Of a stretch of DNA of 64,000 bases, positions 42,095 through 50,576 are shown piece after piece. The translations under genes were made by a program, and so were the position numbers. How positions within the stretch are numbered: the first letter of the stretch is position 1; each line of letters begins with the position of its first letter. The DNA lies in NCBI GenBank assembly GCA_046262995.1, contig JBHELQ010000118.1:3782-67781 (forward strand). The letters run 5' to 3'. The notes beneath the pieces are model-generated. The model ran no database searches, was not told the DNA's origin, and saw only the letters and a list, made by a program, of their open reading frames with translations. This stretch comes from JBHELQ01 sp046262995. Lineage in GTDB: Bacteria; Actinomycetota; Thermoleophilia; Solirubrobacterales; Thermoleophilaceae.

Positions 42095-43654
42095 ATGCGG
42101 CAGCTGACAAGCCTTGACGCGCAATTCCTGAACGTCGAATCGCCCCGGACCTTCGGTCACGTCGGCTCTTACGCGGTCTACGACCCGTCCACGGCGCCAG
42201 GCGGCGAGCTGACGGTCGAGGACCTCTGCCGCATGGTCGGCGAGCGCATCCACCTGCTCCCGCCGTTCCGCTGGCGTCTCGTGCAGGTCCCACTCGGCCT
42301 GGAGCTGCCCTACTGGGTGGACGACGAGCACTTCGACCTGGACTTCCACATCCGCGAGTCGGCGGTGCCGCCGCCCGGAACCGACAAGCAGGTCGCGGAG
42401 ACGGTGGCCCGGATCTTCGCCCGTCCGCTCGATCGCTCGCGGCCGCTCTGGGAGCTCTACCTGATCCACGGCCTCGAAGGCGGGCGAATGGGCCTGCTGA
42501 CGAAGGTGCATCACTCCGTGGTCGACGGCGTCTCGGGCAACGAGGTCCTGACCGTGCTGCTCGACCAGAGTCCCGAGGGCAGCGAAATCCCGGAGCCGGC
42601 GGAGCCGCCCAGAGGCGAGCGCGTTCCGGGCGATCTGGAGATGCTCGCGCGGGGAGTGCTGGGAATCGTCCGCCAGCCCGTGCGCGCCGTACGGGCGCTG
42701 CCCACCGCCGTGCCGGCCGCGCCGGCCCTGCCGGGGCTGCCCGCGATCCCCGGGGTGCCCACGCTCGCCCGCGGACTGTCGCGCGTCCGGCAGCTGATCG
42801 GAGGGGACGACGGCGGCGTGCTCGAGTTCACGAAGGCCCGCCCCCCTCGCACGTGCTTCAACGGCCGTGTCTCCGCCCACCGTCGCTTCTCCTTCGGCTC
42901 GCTGCCGCTCGACAGCGTCAAGGCGCTGAAGAACGAGCTCGGGATCACGGTCAACGACGTGGTGGTCGCGCTCTGCACGACGGCGGTGCGCGATTGGCTG
43001 CTGGAGCGTGACGAGCTGCCCGAGGAGCCGCTGGTCGCGCTCGTGCCGATGTCCGTGCGCAGCGAGGAGGAGCGCGGCAGCTTCGGCAACCGCATTTCCC
43101 TGATGACCGTCCCGATCCCCACGGACGAACCCGATCCGCGCGCGCGGCTGATGCGCACGCACGAGCTTCTGAAGAGCGCCAAGGAGCGTCACCGGGCGCT
43201 TCCGGCGAGCCTCCTGACCGACGTCACGAGCTTCATCCCGCCTGCCGTGGCAGGGCTCGCGGCGCGCCGGGTGGTGAGCGTCCTGAGCCGGGTAAGCCCG
43301 CCGGTCAACCTGGTGATCTCGAACGTCCCCGGCCCACGCGAGCCGCTCTACTGCGCGGGCGCGCAGCTGCAGGCGCTCTACCCCGTGTCCGTTGTGATGG
43401 ACGGCGTCGGCCTGAACATCACGGTCACGAGCTACCGCGACCACATCGACTTCGGGATCGTCTCCGACCGTGAGCAGATCGACGACGTCTGGCCGCTGAT
43501 GGAACGGGCGACGAGCGCTCTCGAGGAGCTCGAGACGATCGTCTGCGGCGGGGGGCGGCGCTCGCCCACCCGTCAGCCTCGGTCGGCCTCGGGCAACGGG
43601 CGCCGGGCGTCAGAACGGCGCCGCTCGCGAAGCGGCTCTGGCGGCAGTCCCTAG
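42095..43654 (+). CDS. Wax ester synthase / diacylglycerol acyltransferase (WS/DGAT)
   Basis: The bifunctional membrane-associated enzyme makes triacylglycerol or wax ester from acyl-CoA. The catalytic motif HHxxxDG is present as HHSVVDG (residues 139-145). Other family motifs are RPLWELYLIHGL, GITVNDVVVALCTTAV and NLVISNVPGPREPLY. Length is 519 aa, with an Arg/Ser-rich unconserved C-terminus. It begins 60 bases after the patatin gene, probably in the same transcript. Together these genes support neutral-lipid storage and turnover. Confidence 0.93.
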   Translation: MRQLTSLDAQFLNVESPRTFGHVGSYAVYDPSTAPGGELTVEDLCRMVGERIHLLPPFRWRLVQVPLGLELPYWVDDEHFDLDFHIRESAVPPPGTDKQVAETVARIFARPLDRSRPLWELYLIHGLEGGRMGLLTKVHHSVVDGVSGNEVLTVLLDQSPEGSEIPEPAEPPRGERVPGDLEMLARGVLGIVRQPVRAVRALPTAVPAAPALPGLPAIPGVPTLARGLSRVRQLIGGDDGGVLEFTKARPPRTCFNGRVSAHRRFSFGSLPLDSVKALKNELGITVNDVVVALCTTAVRDWLLERDELPEEPLVALVPMSVRSEEERGSFGNRISLMTVPIPTDEPDPRARLMRTHELLKSAKERHRALPASLLTDVTSFIPPAVAGLAARRVVSVLSRVSPPVNLVISNVPGPREPLYCAGAQLQALYPVSVVMDGVGLNITVTSYRDHIDFGIVSDREQIDDVWPLMERATSALEELETIVCGGGRRSPTRQPRSASGNGRRASERRRSRSGSGGSP

Positions 43655-44565
43655 GCCGCCGCGATCGCAGCGGCCAGGTAGCCGCCATAGGCGAGCAGGA
43701 GAAGCGCCCCCTCCGGCCTGCCGATTCCTCCGCGGAGCGCCAGCAGCACGCACAGCACCACCGTCGAGCCCGTGGCGACCGGCAGGTGCAGCCACAGCGA
43801 GGCGCCACCCAGCCGCAGGGGCTTGACCAGCCCGATCACGGCCGCGTTGAAGCTCGTGAAGTGGACGATCGTGCCGGCGACGTTCGCCAGGCCGATGTCG
43901 GGCCGCCCACGCCTGGCCGGTACCGCGACCCGGGTGACCTCCTCGGCCTCGACACTCGCCGCGACGACCGTGTTCCCGAGCAGCGTCTGGGATACCCCCA
44001 ACCGCTCGACCACACGGCGGATCCCCTCCCCGAGCGCCTCGCCGCCCGCGGACAGCAGCAATAGGCCGGCGGCGACCCGCACGAGAAACGGTCGCTGCCG
44101 AGGCGGCGGATCCCGGTCGAAGAGCGAGCGGCCCGCCATCACGAGACCCCCCAGCGCAGCCGCGGACCAGACCAGGAGCAAACCGCCGTCGACCCGGGAG
44201 AGCTCGCCGTCAAGTGAGAGGGCGGCGAGCGGCAGCGGCGACACCGCGGTCCACATCAGCACCGCGCGGGGGAGCCGCGCCCTGAGTGGCGCGATCCCTC
44301 CGGCAACGCCGGTCACCCCGAGCGCCAGGAACGTCGTGCCGCCGAGGAAAGTTCCGGCCGCCGCGTCCGGGAGGCCCTTCAGGTCAGCTGCGATCCCGGC
44401 GGCCAGGTTCTCGAGCTCGAAGCCCGATACGACCACCGTGAGCGCGAAGGCCGATACGCCAAGACGCCCGGCGGCAGCGAGCACTCCCTCGAAGAACAGC
44501 TCGGCGCCGGCCACGACCAGGACGAGCCCGGCCGCGAGCACGCCGAGGGCGGCGACGCTCGACAC
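43651..44565 (-). CDS. CaCA-type Na+/Ca2+ exchanger-like membrane protein with altered ion-binding motifs
   Basis: The 304-residue protein has about ten membrane segments in two halves, as in YrbG-like exchangers. The alpha-repeat signature, normally G-x-S-x-P-E, appears as VVSGFELENLAAGI in the first half and VAASVEAEEVTRV in the second. GNTVVAASV keeps the usual Asn before it. The acidic residues are kept, but the Ser/Pro pattern is not. It may carry another cation or a different exchange. GTG start. Its stop overlaps the WS/DGAT stop in tail-to-tail order. Confidence 0.75.
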   Translation of the reverse strand: MSSVAALGVLAAGLVLVVAGAELFFEGVLAAAGRLGVSAFALTVVVSGFELENLAAGIAADLKGLPDAAAGTFLGGTTFLALGVTGVAGGIAPLRARLPRAVLMWTAVSPLPLAALSLDGELSRVDGGLLLVWSAAALGGLVMAGRSLFDRDPPPRQRPFLVRVAAGLLLLSAGGEALGEGIRRVVERLGVSQTLLGNTVVAASVEAEEVTRVAVPARRGRPDIGLANVAGTIVHFTSFNAAVIGLVKPLRLGGASLWLHLPVATGSTVVLCVLLALRGGIGRPEGALLLLAYGGYLAAAIAAA

Positions 44566-44647
44566 CGCATAAACGCTAGCTCGGTTTTCGGCTCAGCCAT
44601 TCGGGGTACCAAACGCATTGCACCCCGATGAAGGGAGCGAACTGAGC

Positions 44648-44836
44648 ATGGGCATTCTCGACAAGCTCACAGGACGTGCCAAGAAGGCCGCGGGCGATCT
44701 CTCGGGCGACCCCTCGCTGCGCAGCGAGGGCCGCAAGGAGGAGCGCAAGGGCGAGGCCAAGGATGAGCTGACGCACTCGCAGGAGCGCACCGAGGACAAG
44801 GCCCGCGAGGTCTCGGACCTCGAGCGGCGCACCTGA
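44648..44836 (+). CDS. CsbD-family stress protein, 62 aa
   Basis: The opening MGILDKLTGRAKKAAGDLSGD and the Lys/Glu-rich helical body (EGRKEERKGEAKDELTHSQE) match CsbD-like proteins, which are small hydrophilic proteins induced under general stress. They are predicted to be disordered or helical; no catalytic role is known. The ATG at 44648 gives the normal family start; GAAGGGAG lies about a dozen bases upstream. A strong hairpin follows. Confidence 0.85.
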   Translation: MGILDKLTGRAKKAAGDLSGDPSLRSEGRKEERKGEAKDELTHSQERTEDKAREVSDLERRT

Positions 44837-44868
44837 CCTCGAGCCCGACCGAGACCAGGCCAAGCGGG

Positions 44869-44889
44869 ACGGGCGCCGGCGGCGCCCGT
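44869..44889 (+). terminator. Hairpin terminator after CsbD gene
   Basis: ACGGGCGCC, loop GGC, GGCGCCCGT: a 9-bp perfect stem 33 bases after the stop, followed by TCGCGTTTG. It ends the single-gene CsbD transcript before the transporter gene. Confidence 0.65.
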
Positions 44890-44941
44890 TCGCGTTTGAG
44901 GCCTCGACCAGCGTCCCGGGTACCTTTGGGCCACTAGGCGG

Positions 44942-46051
44942 ATGGACCACGGAGGGCCTACCTCGCACGTCGCGTACCGGGCGGTATTGCTCGCCGCCGG
45001 GCTGCTCGTGCTCGGCCTGCTGTTCCGCCAGCTCGCCACCTTGATGCTGGCGGTGCTGATGACCGTGATCATCGCCATACCGCTCGACGCGGGCGCCAGC
45101 CGCCTCGAGAAGCGCGGCGTACCGCGCCCGCTGGGCGCCCTGGTCTGCCTGCTGGCCGGCGTGGCGCTGATCGCCACGATCGTCGCGCTGCTGATCCCGT
45201 CGTTCGTCGACGAGACCAACCAGCTGGTCGACAAGGTGCCCTCGATCGCCGACAACCTGCGGGGCGACATCCGCGACCTGACGGGAGCGAAGCCGGGAGA
45301 GGTCGGCGATCGGGTGCAGCAGTTCGCGGAGCGCTACACGAACCACCCGGAGCGGCTGATCGGGCCGGTGACGTCGATCGGGCTGAGCGTCGCGGGGGTG
45401 TTCGGAGCCCTGCTGATCATGCTGATCACCGCGTACTACATGGCGATCAGACCGGGACCCCTGATCGACGGCCTGGTGCGGCTGGTGCCGCCGGACCGCC
45501 GCGACCACATGCGCTACTTCCTCGGTCGGCTGCGAAGCGCCTGGATCGGCTGGATGGCGGGGGTGGCCGTCGACATGGTGGTCACCGGGGTGCTGCTCTA
45601 CATCGGGCTGTCGATCATCGGGCTCGACTTCGCCGTCTTCTTCGCCGTGCTGTCGGCCCTGCTCGTCGTGGTGCCCTATTTCGGGGCGATCGCCGGCGCC
45701 ATCCCTCCCACGCTGTTCGCGCTCACGGACTCGCCGGGCAAGGCCGCCCTCGCCCTCGGCATCTACATGCTGGTGCAGCAGGTCGAGAGCAACGTGACGA
45801 TCCCGCTCGTCATGGCGCAGACCGTGCGCATGCACCCGGCCGTGATCGCCATCGGGGTGGTGGTGGTCGGGCAGCTGTTCGGCTTCGTGGGCCTGTTCGT
45901 GGCGGTGCCGATCCTGTCGCTGATCGTGACCGGCGTGGAGGAGTTCTGGGTCAAGCCGATCGAGGAGGCGCACCGCGCCGGGGGGCAGCCGGAGATCGGG
46001 CTGCCCGACGCCCCGGCCGAGCCCGTCGAGCTCGAGTCGCGCGGCGGCTAG
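44942..46051 (+). CDS. AI-2E-family transporter (PerM/TqsA-like)
   Basis: This 369-residue membrane protein has about eight helices with the family layout. Two N-terminal helix pairs are followed by a soluble amphipathic region (DKVPSIADNLRGDIRDLTG to ERYTNHPERLIGPV), then a C-terminal block (FFAVLSALLVVVPYFGAIAGAIPPT and AQTVRMHPAVIAIGVVVVG). The family exports or leaks small molecules, including AI-2 in E. coli, or acts as Na+(Li+)/H+ antiporter. The substrate here is not evident. The ATG at 44942 is used. Confidence 0.88.
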   Translation: MDHGGPTSHVAYRAVLLAAGLLVLGLLFRQLATLMLAVLMTVIIAIPLDAGASRLEKRGVPRPLGALVCLLAGVALIATIVALLIPSFVDETNQLVDKVPSIADNLRGDIRDLTGAKPGEVGDRVQQFAERYTNHPERLIGPVTSIGLSVAGVFGALLIMLITAYYMAIRPGPLIDGLVRLVPPDRRDHMRYFLGRLRSAWIGWMAGVAVDMVVTGVLLYIGLSIIGLDFAVFFAVLSALLVVVPYFGAIAGAIPPTLFALTDSPGKAALALGIYMLVQQVESNVTIPLVMAQTVRMHPAVIAIGVVVVGQLFGFVGLFVAVPILSLIVTGVEEFWVKPIEEAHRAGGQPEIGLPDAPAEPVELESRGG

Positions 46052-46061
46052 ACGCGGGCCG

Positions 46062-46154
46062 CTAGGCGAGCTTCACGATCGCGATCACGGCCGCCGCCAG
46101 GCACAGTACGACGATCGCGATCTGCATCGCGACCCAGAACCCGGGAAGCTGCAC
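46062..46154 (-). CDS. Possible 30-aa single-TM protein downstream of the NarL-type regulator
   Basis: A GTG ORF starts three bases after the regulator's TAG stop and encodes MQLPGFWVAMQIAIVV followed by LCLAAAVIAIVKLA. It is a nearly pure membrane helix with a Lys near the C-terminus. All 30 codons are in the style of the organism. Spacing suggests translational coupling. It is too short for family assignment; it could be a membrane peptide modulator or chance. Confidence 0.4.
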   Translation of the reverse strand: MQLPGFWVAMQIAIVVLCLAAAVIAIVKLA

Positions 46155-46157
46155 GCC

Positions 46158-46784
46158 CTACTCGATGATCGCCTGTCGCAGCGCGATCGCCACCGCGTGC
46201 ACCCGGCTGTCGGCTTCCAGCTTCTGGATCGCGCGCTTGGTGTCGCCCTTGACGGTCTCCGCGCTCAGGCCCATCCTGCGCGCCACCTCCTCGGTGTGCA
46301 GGCCCTCGGCGAGCAGCTGCAGGATCTCCCGCTCGCGCTGCGTCAGCGGCGCGTCGAGCATCCCCTCGGTCATGATCAGCACCGGCGACAGCGACGGGTC
46401 CACGAAGGCCTTGCCCGCCATGACGGTGCGGATCGCCCGCAGCAGGTCCTCGGGAGGCGAGCCCTTCATCACGTAGCCCCGCGCTCCGGCCGCGATGGCG
46501 TCCGACAGCAGGCGCCTGTCGCCGTAGGCCGAGAAGATCACGGCCTTCACGCTCGGCACGGCGTCCTGGATCTCCTTCAGGGCCGAGATCCCGTCGATGC
46601 CCGGCAGGCGCACGTCCATGATCACGACCTCGGGCCTGTGCTTGCGAATCGCCGCCAGGGCGTCCTCGCCCGTCTCGACGGTGCCCACGAGCTCCAGGTC
46701 CTCCGCCTGGCCGAACATCAGCGCCAGGCCCTGCCGGACGCTGGCGTGATCGTCGACCGCGAGACATTTCGTGCGAGTGCTCAC
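46158..46784 (-). CDS. NarL/FixJ-family response regulator
   Basis: The receiver domain (residues 5-120) has the acidic pair in LAVDDHASVRQG, the phosphoacceptor Asp57 in VVIMDVRLPGIDG and the conserved Lys in YVMKGSPPEDL. The LuxR-type HTH (about 143-200) reads LTQREREILQLLAEGLHTEEVARRM, then SAETVKGDTKRAIQKL. It is therefore a DNA-binding regulator controlled by phosphorylation. No histidine kinase gene is in the window, so it is an orphan here. GTG start. It is divergent from a universal stress protein gene, a possible target. Confidence 0.93.
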   Translation of the reverse strand: MSTRTKCLAVDDHASVRQGLALMFGQAEDLELVGTVETGEDALAAIRKHRPEVVIMDVRLPGIDGISALKEIQDAVPSVKAVIFSAYGDRRLLSDAIAAGARGYVMKGSPPEDLLRAIRTVMAGKAFVDPSLSPVLIMTEGMLDAPLTQREREILQLLAEGLHTEEVARRMGLSAETVKGDTKRAIQKLEADSRVHAVAIALRQAIIE

Positions 46785-46880
46785 TCCAGGCCCACACTAG
46801 ATGGAGCCGCTCGGGCTCGCCACCCCAGTGGGGCATATGATGCGTTTTTCCAGGGACGAAGCGGCAAAGGGGGGGACCTG

Positions 46881-47324
46881 ATGATCGGCGCGATGGTGGT
46901 GGGGACCGACGGGTCGGAAACGGCCGGGGAGGCCGTGCGGCAGTCGATCGAGCTGGCCCAGAAGCTCGGCTCGCGGATTCACCTGGTCAGCGCATACGAG
47001 CCGGTGCCCGCGGGGCGCCTACGCGAGGAGCGGCAGGATGTTCCGGAGGACCTCCAGTGGATGGTCAACCCTCGCGCCGACGTGAACTCGACGCTCGAGG
47101 AGGCCTGCAAGACGGTCCAGCAGGCGGGAGTCGAAGTGGAGCCGCATGCCAGGGAGGGCGACCCGGCGGACGCGATCCTGGACGTGGCCGAGGAGGAGAA
47201 AGCGGACCTGATCGTCATCGGCAACAAGGGGATGACAGGGGCCAAGCGCTTCCTGCTAGGCAGCGTGCCGAACAAGATCTCCCATCACGCGCCCTGCAGC
47301 GTGATGATCATCAGGACGACCTAG
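46881..47324 (+). CDS. Universal stress protein (UspA family)
   Basis: The 147-residue protein has the Usp fold: MIGAMVVGTDGSETAGEAV at the N-terminus and the nucleotide-binding G-2x-G-9x-G-S/T motif as GNKGMTGAKRFLLGSVPNKI in the C-terminal half, ending SHHAPCSVMIIR. The motif indicates ATP binding. Such proteins help survival under starvation or hypoxia. A purine-rich ribosome site lies before the ATG at 46881. It diverges from the NarL-type regulator gene over a 96-base gap. Confidence 0.93.
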   Translation: MIGAMVVGTDGSETAGEAVRQSIELAQKLGSRIHLVSAYEPVPAGRLREERQDVPEDLQWMVNPRADVNSTLEEACKTVQQAGVEVEPHAREGDPADAILDVAEEEKADLIVIGNKGMTGAKRFLLGSVPNKISHHAPCSVMIIRTT

Positions 47325-47345
47325 GCAGGGTCGCGGGCGACGGGC

Positions 47346-48650
47346 TCAGCGAAGGGCTGCCGCGGCGTCGACGATGCCGTGGCCGTAGCGCGCGTCGAAG
47401 CCCGGGGCTCCCGCGTCGTGCGCCGTCCGCTCGATCTGCTCCTCGACGGCGCGGGCGCTCGGCCGCCTGCCGAGCCGGCGGGTGGCGATGATCAGCGCCG
47501 CCAGCCCTGCCACGTGCGGGCTCGACATCGACGTGCCCTCGTAGCCTGCGGGCAGGCCGAAGTGCCGGAAGCTCGTGGTGAAGGTCTGCTGGTAGATGAA
47601 GCGACGTGGGGCGTCGGGCCGGCAGTGGGCGGCGTCCCAGGCGTTGTCGCTGTTCGGCGCGTCGTAGCCGCCGCCAGGCGCGGCGACGTCGACGTCGTTG
47701 CCCGAGTCCGAGTACTCGGCCTGGCAGCCGCGGTGCGTGGTGGCCGCGACCGCGATGACCCCGCGGGCCCGGGCCGGGTAGGCGACCGTCGAGTCGGCCT
47801 GGTTGCCGGCAGCCGCAACGATCACAGCTCGCCGCTTACGCGCGTAGCGAATGGCGGACACGATGTCGGGTATCTGCGAGGCACGCACCGACGAGTCGAA
47901 CTCCAGGCTCAGGTTGATCACCCTGGCGCCGTGCCGGGCGGCGTAGCGGATGCCCCTGGCTATCGCCACCGTGTCCCCGCCGCCGTCCGCGTCCAGCACG
48001 CGCACCGGCATGATTCGCGCGCGGTACGCGATCCCGGCGGCGGCGCGGTGGTTGTTGGTGCTCTCGGCGATCGTGCCGGCGACGTGGGTGCCGTGCCCGT
48101 TCAGGTCGAGCGGATGGTGGTCGCGGTTGACGTAGTCGTAGCCGCGCGTGAATCGGCGCAGGTCCGGGGCGCGCCTGAACCTGCCGAGGCTGCGGTAGGC
48201 CACCCCGGTGTCGAGCACCGCGACGACGACGCCGCGCCCGCCCGGGGCGTGCCGGCGGCGCGCGATCGACCAGGCGTCCGGCATGTCGATCCCGAACTTG
48301 CCGTTGAAGTTCCACTGTCGGCGAAAGCCGGGGTCGTTGGGGTGCAGCGCGGCGGCGTGCACGCGGTAGTTCGGGACGGCGTACGCGACGTCAGGGTCGC
48401 GGCGCAGCTCGGCGAGCGTATGGCGTAGCGGTTCGCCGTCCTCGATCGCGAGCTGCTGCGATCCCCCGGGCAGTCCCTGCCGCGCCTCGGTGCCCGTCTG
48501 GTCCTCGAGCTGTGAGCGCTCCTGGGGGCTCGTGCCGTCCCGGTACTTGACGATCACCTGGCCCGGGACGTAGTCGGTCGCGGCTGCCCCGGCCGGGGCC
48601 GCCAGTGCGATCAGGGCCACAGCGGCCGGGAGAAGCATGCGTCTGCTCAT
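47346..48650 (-). CDS. Secreted subtilisin-like serine protease (S8 family)
   Basis: The 434-residue preproprotein has a signal peptide (MSRRMLLPAAVALIALAAPAG), then an I9-type propeptide (VPGQVIVKYRDGTSPQERSQ to VAYAVPNYRVHA). The catalytic triad is Asp147 in AVLDTGVAY, His186 in NGHGTHVAGT and Ser374 in GTSMSSPHVAG, with the oxyanion Asn283 in AAAGNQADS. Cys310 and Cys343 may form a disulfide. The end of the mature domain has the usual RYGHGIVDAAAAL. It degrades extracellular protein; the specific substrate is unknown. Confidence 0.93.
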   Translation of the reverse strand: MSRRMLLPAAVALIALAAPAGAAATDYVPGQVIVKYRDGTSPQERSQLEDQTGTEARQGLPGGSQQLAIEDGEPLRHTLAELRRDPDVAYAVPNYRVHAAALHPNDPGFRRQWNFNGKFGIDMPDAWSIARRRHAPGGRGVVVAVLDTGVAYRSLGRFRRAPDLRRFTRGYDYVNRDHHPLDLNGHGTHVAGTIAESTNNHRAAAGIAYRARIMPVRVLDADGGGDTVAIARGIRYAARHGARVINLSLEFDSSVRASQIPDIVSAIRYARKRRAVIVAAAGNQADSTVAYPARARGVIAVAATTHRGCQAEYSDSGNDVDVAAPGGGYDAPNSDNAWDAAHCRPDAPRRFIYQQTFTTSFRHFGLPAGYEGTSMSSPHVAGLAALIIATRRLGRRPSARAVEEQIERTAHDAGAPGFDARYGHGIVDAAAALR

Positions 48651-48716
48651 GGGTTACGGTGCCTTCGCAGTGTACGTACCGGGGAACACCCCGATCACCT
48701 TCAAGTTGTTACGCGT

Positions 48717-49826
48717 GTGACGATCTGCGTCACGGGCGCCACAGGGTTCATCGGCGGCCACGTGGCCCGACTGGAGCGCCAGCGGGGGGAGCTAGTACGC
48801 GTCACCTACCGCGACGAGGGGCGTCTGGCACGGCTCGCGGGCCTGGACGTGGAGCCCGTGAAGGCGGACGTCCTCGACCGCGCCGCCATGAGGCGAGCCC
48901 TGCGCGGCTGCGCGCTGCTGCACCACACGGCGGGCTACGTCGCCGCGCGGCCGGTCGAGCGGGTCTGGCAGGTGAACGCCCTGTCGCCGAGGATCGCCGT
49001 CGAGGCCGCGGCGGCCGAGGGGGTGGGTCGGGTGGTCCTGACCTCGAGCGTGGCCGGGATCGGGCCGGTCGCGAACGGGGAGGTGGGCACCGAGGAGACG
49101 GTGTTCGGCGCGGGCGGTCTCGATCTGACCTACGTGGACGCAAAGCACGAGGGGGAGGCCCAGGCCGTCGCCGCCGGGGCGCGCCTGGGCGTGGAGGTCG
49201 TGGTCGTGAACCCGTCCTACGTCTTCGGCGTCCCGATCGACCGCTCCCAGCCGGGGGAGACCTCTACCCGCATGATCGGGAACTACCTGCTCGGGCGCTT
49301 GCCCGCCGTCGTGGACGGCCAGACGAACGCGGTGGACGTGCGGGATGCCGCCTCCGGCCAGGTCAAGGCCGCGCGTCGCGGCAAGCCCGGCGAGCGCTAC
49401 ATCCTCGGCGGGCACGACATCGGCTGGGTAGAGCTGATGGAGCGGGTCGCCAGGCTCTCCGGCGTGGAGCACCCGCTCGTCGTGATGCCGACCGAGTCCG
49501 CGCGGCTCGCCCGCGCCGCCGACACGCTGGGCCTGCCGTTCCTGGTCGCCCCCGAGGGCGTGGTCCTGATGGCGCAGAACTGGCGCTATTCCTCGCGCAA
49601 GGCCAAGCGCGAGCTCGGCTACCGAGTGCGGCCCCTCGACGACACCCTGGCCGACACGGTGGGTTGGTATCAGGAGCTGATCGAGCGCGGTGTGCTGGGC
49701 CACGGGCGCCCGTCGCCGCTGTCGATCGCCGCCCTCGGCGTGAGGCTCGCCGGCAGGACGGGCGTGCTCGCCGGCCTTCGCGTGGCCGAGCGTTGGGCGG
49801 GACGCAGGCTGGTCTCCGGCGGATGA
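48717..49826 (+). CDS. NAD-dependent epimerase/dehydratase (HpnA/dihydroflavonol-reductase-like SDR)
   Basis: This is an extended SDR of 369 aa. The cofactor motif is TGATGFIGG at residues 6-14. VVLTSSVAGIGPV provides the catalytic Ser region, and YVDAKHEGE the Tyr-x3-Lys pair. NPSYVFGVPIDRS and the C-terminal WRYSSRKAKRELGYRVRPLDDTL are as in hopanoid-associated sugar epimerase (HpnA) and related proteins. No hopanoid genes are nearby, so the substrate is open. GTG start. The stop overlaps the tadA start (ATGA). Confidence 0.87.
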   Translation: MTICVTGATGFIGGHVARLERQRGELVRVTYRDEGRLARLAGLDVEPVKADVLDRAAMRRALRGCALLHHTAGYVAARPVERVWQVNALSPRIAVEAAAAEGVGRVVLTSSVAGIGPVANGEVGTEETVFGAGGLDLTYVDAKHEGEAQAVAAGARLGVEVVVVNPSYVFGVPIDRSQPGETSTRMIGNYLLGRLPAVVDGQTNAVDVRDAASGQVKAARRGKPGERYILGGHDIGWVELMERVARLSGVEHPLVVMPTESARLARAADTLGLPFLVAPEGVVLMAQNWRYSSRKAKRELGYRVRPLDDTLADTVGWYQELIERGVLGHGRPSPLSIAALGVRLAGRTGVLAGLRVAERWAGRRLVSGG

Positions 49827-50287
49827 CGCCGGCGTTCTTCCCGATGGATGAGCACTTCATGCGGCTGGCGCTGCGCGAGGCGGAGCGCGCGCTCGAGCAC
49901 GACGACGTGCCGATCGGCTGTGTGATCGTGCGTGACGGTGAGCTGGTCGCTGCGGCGCCCAACGAGCGCGAGCTGCGCGGCGACCCGACGGCGCATGCCG
50001 AGGTGCTCGCCCTGCGGGAGGCCTCGGCCAAGCTCGGAGGCTGGCGCCTGCACGACACCGTCATGTACGTCACGCTCGAGCCCTGCGCGATGTGCGCCGG
50101 CGCGATCGTCCTGGCAAGGCTCCCTCGGGTCGTCTACGGGGCGCCGGACCCGAAGGCGGGCGCGGCCGGGAGCGTGCTCGACGTGCTGGCCGAACCGCGG
50201 CTGAACCACCGCCCCGAGGTGGCCGGCGGCCTGCTGGGGGCGGATTCCGCGGACCTGCTCCATGCCTTCTTCGCCAGCCGGCGCTAG
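49823..50287 (+). CDS. tadA: tRNA-specific adenosine deaminase
   Basis: This zinc deaminase converts A34 to inosine in tRNA-Arg(ACG), whose gene is also in this window. The zinc site is His in DPTAHAEVLAL (with the catalytic Glu) and the Cys pair in LEPCAMCAGAIVLARL. DVPIGCVIVRDGELVA near the N-terminus and YGAPDPKAGAAGSVLDVL near the C-terminus are family features. 154 aa. ATG start overlaps the epimerase stop. tRNA-Ser(CGA) follows 30 bases on, probably on the same transcript. Confidence 0.94.
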   Translation: MTPAFFPMDEHFMRLALREAERALEHDDVPIGCVIVRDGELVAAAPNERELRGDPTAHAEVLALREASAKLGGWRLHDTVMYVTLEPCAMCAGAIVLARLPRVVYGAPDPKAGAAGSVLDVLAEPRLNHRPEVAGGLLGADSADLLHAFFASRR

Positions 50288-50317
50288 CCTCTCCCGTGGC
50301 GCTCGCGGGCGCCGCCC

Positions 50318-50406
50318 GGAGGGGTGCCGGAGTGGTTGAACGGGGCGGTCTCGAAAACCGTTGGGGGCCGTTGGGTCCCTCGTGGGTTCGAATCCCACCC
50401 CCTCCG
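50318..50406 (+). tRNA. tRNA-Ser(CGA)
   Basis: The class II tRNA has acceptor GGAGGGG/CCCCTCC, anticodon loop CTCGAAA with anticodon CGA, a long variable arm (GGGGGCCGTTGGGTCCC) and T arm GTGGGTTCGAATCCCAC. Discriminator G; no CCA encoded. It reads UCG. Confidence 0.97.
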
Positions 50407-50408
50407 CT

Positions 50409-50466
50409 GAAGCAGGCAAGCATTAGGACGACCTACGGACGTCGACCGCGTCTTCGAGCCTGCTTC
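50409..50466 (+). terminator. Long-loop inverted repeat after tRNA-Ser(CGA)
   Basis: GAAGCAGGC starts three bases after the tRNA and is complementary to GCCTGCTTC at 50458-50466; the 40-base loop holds a smaller dyad. A related GCTGAAGCAAGCGAG follows tRNA-Ser(GGA). It probably ends the transcript or marks the processed 3' trailer. No gene is seen in 50467-50576. Confidence 0.45.
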
Positions 50467-50576
50467 GCGAGCAACTCACCTGGTGTCTTCAGACCAATGG
50501 GCGGCGCGTTCCCACCAGCCGATCGGCAACCGAGAGACGCCGTAGCTGGGGCCGCGGCGTCGCTACGGTCCAGCGC

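Noticed and set aside
50407..50576. SRP RNA gene near tadA and tRNA-Ser, as in some actinobacteria
   Set aside because: The conserved SRP tip (GGUCAGGUCCGGAAGGAAGCAGC type) is not present in either strand.
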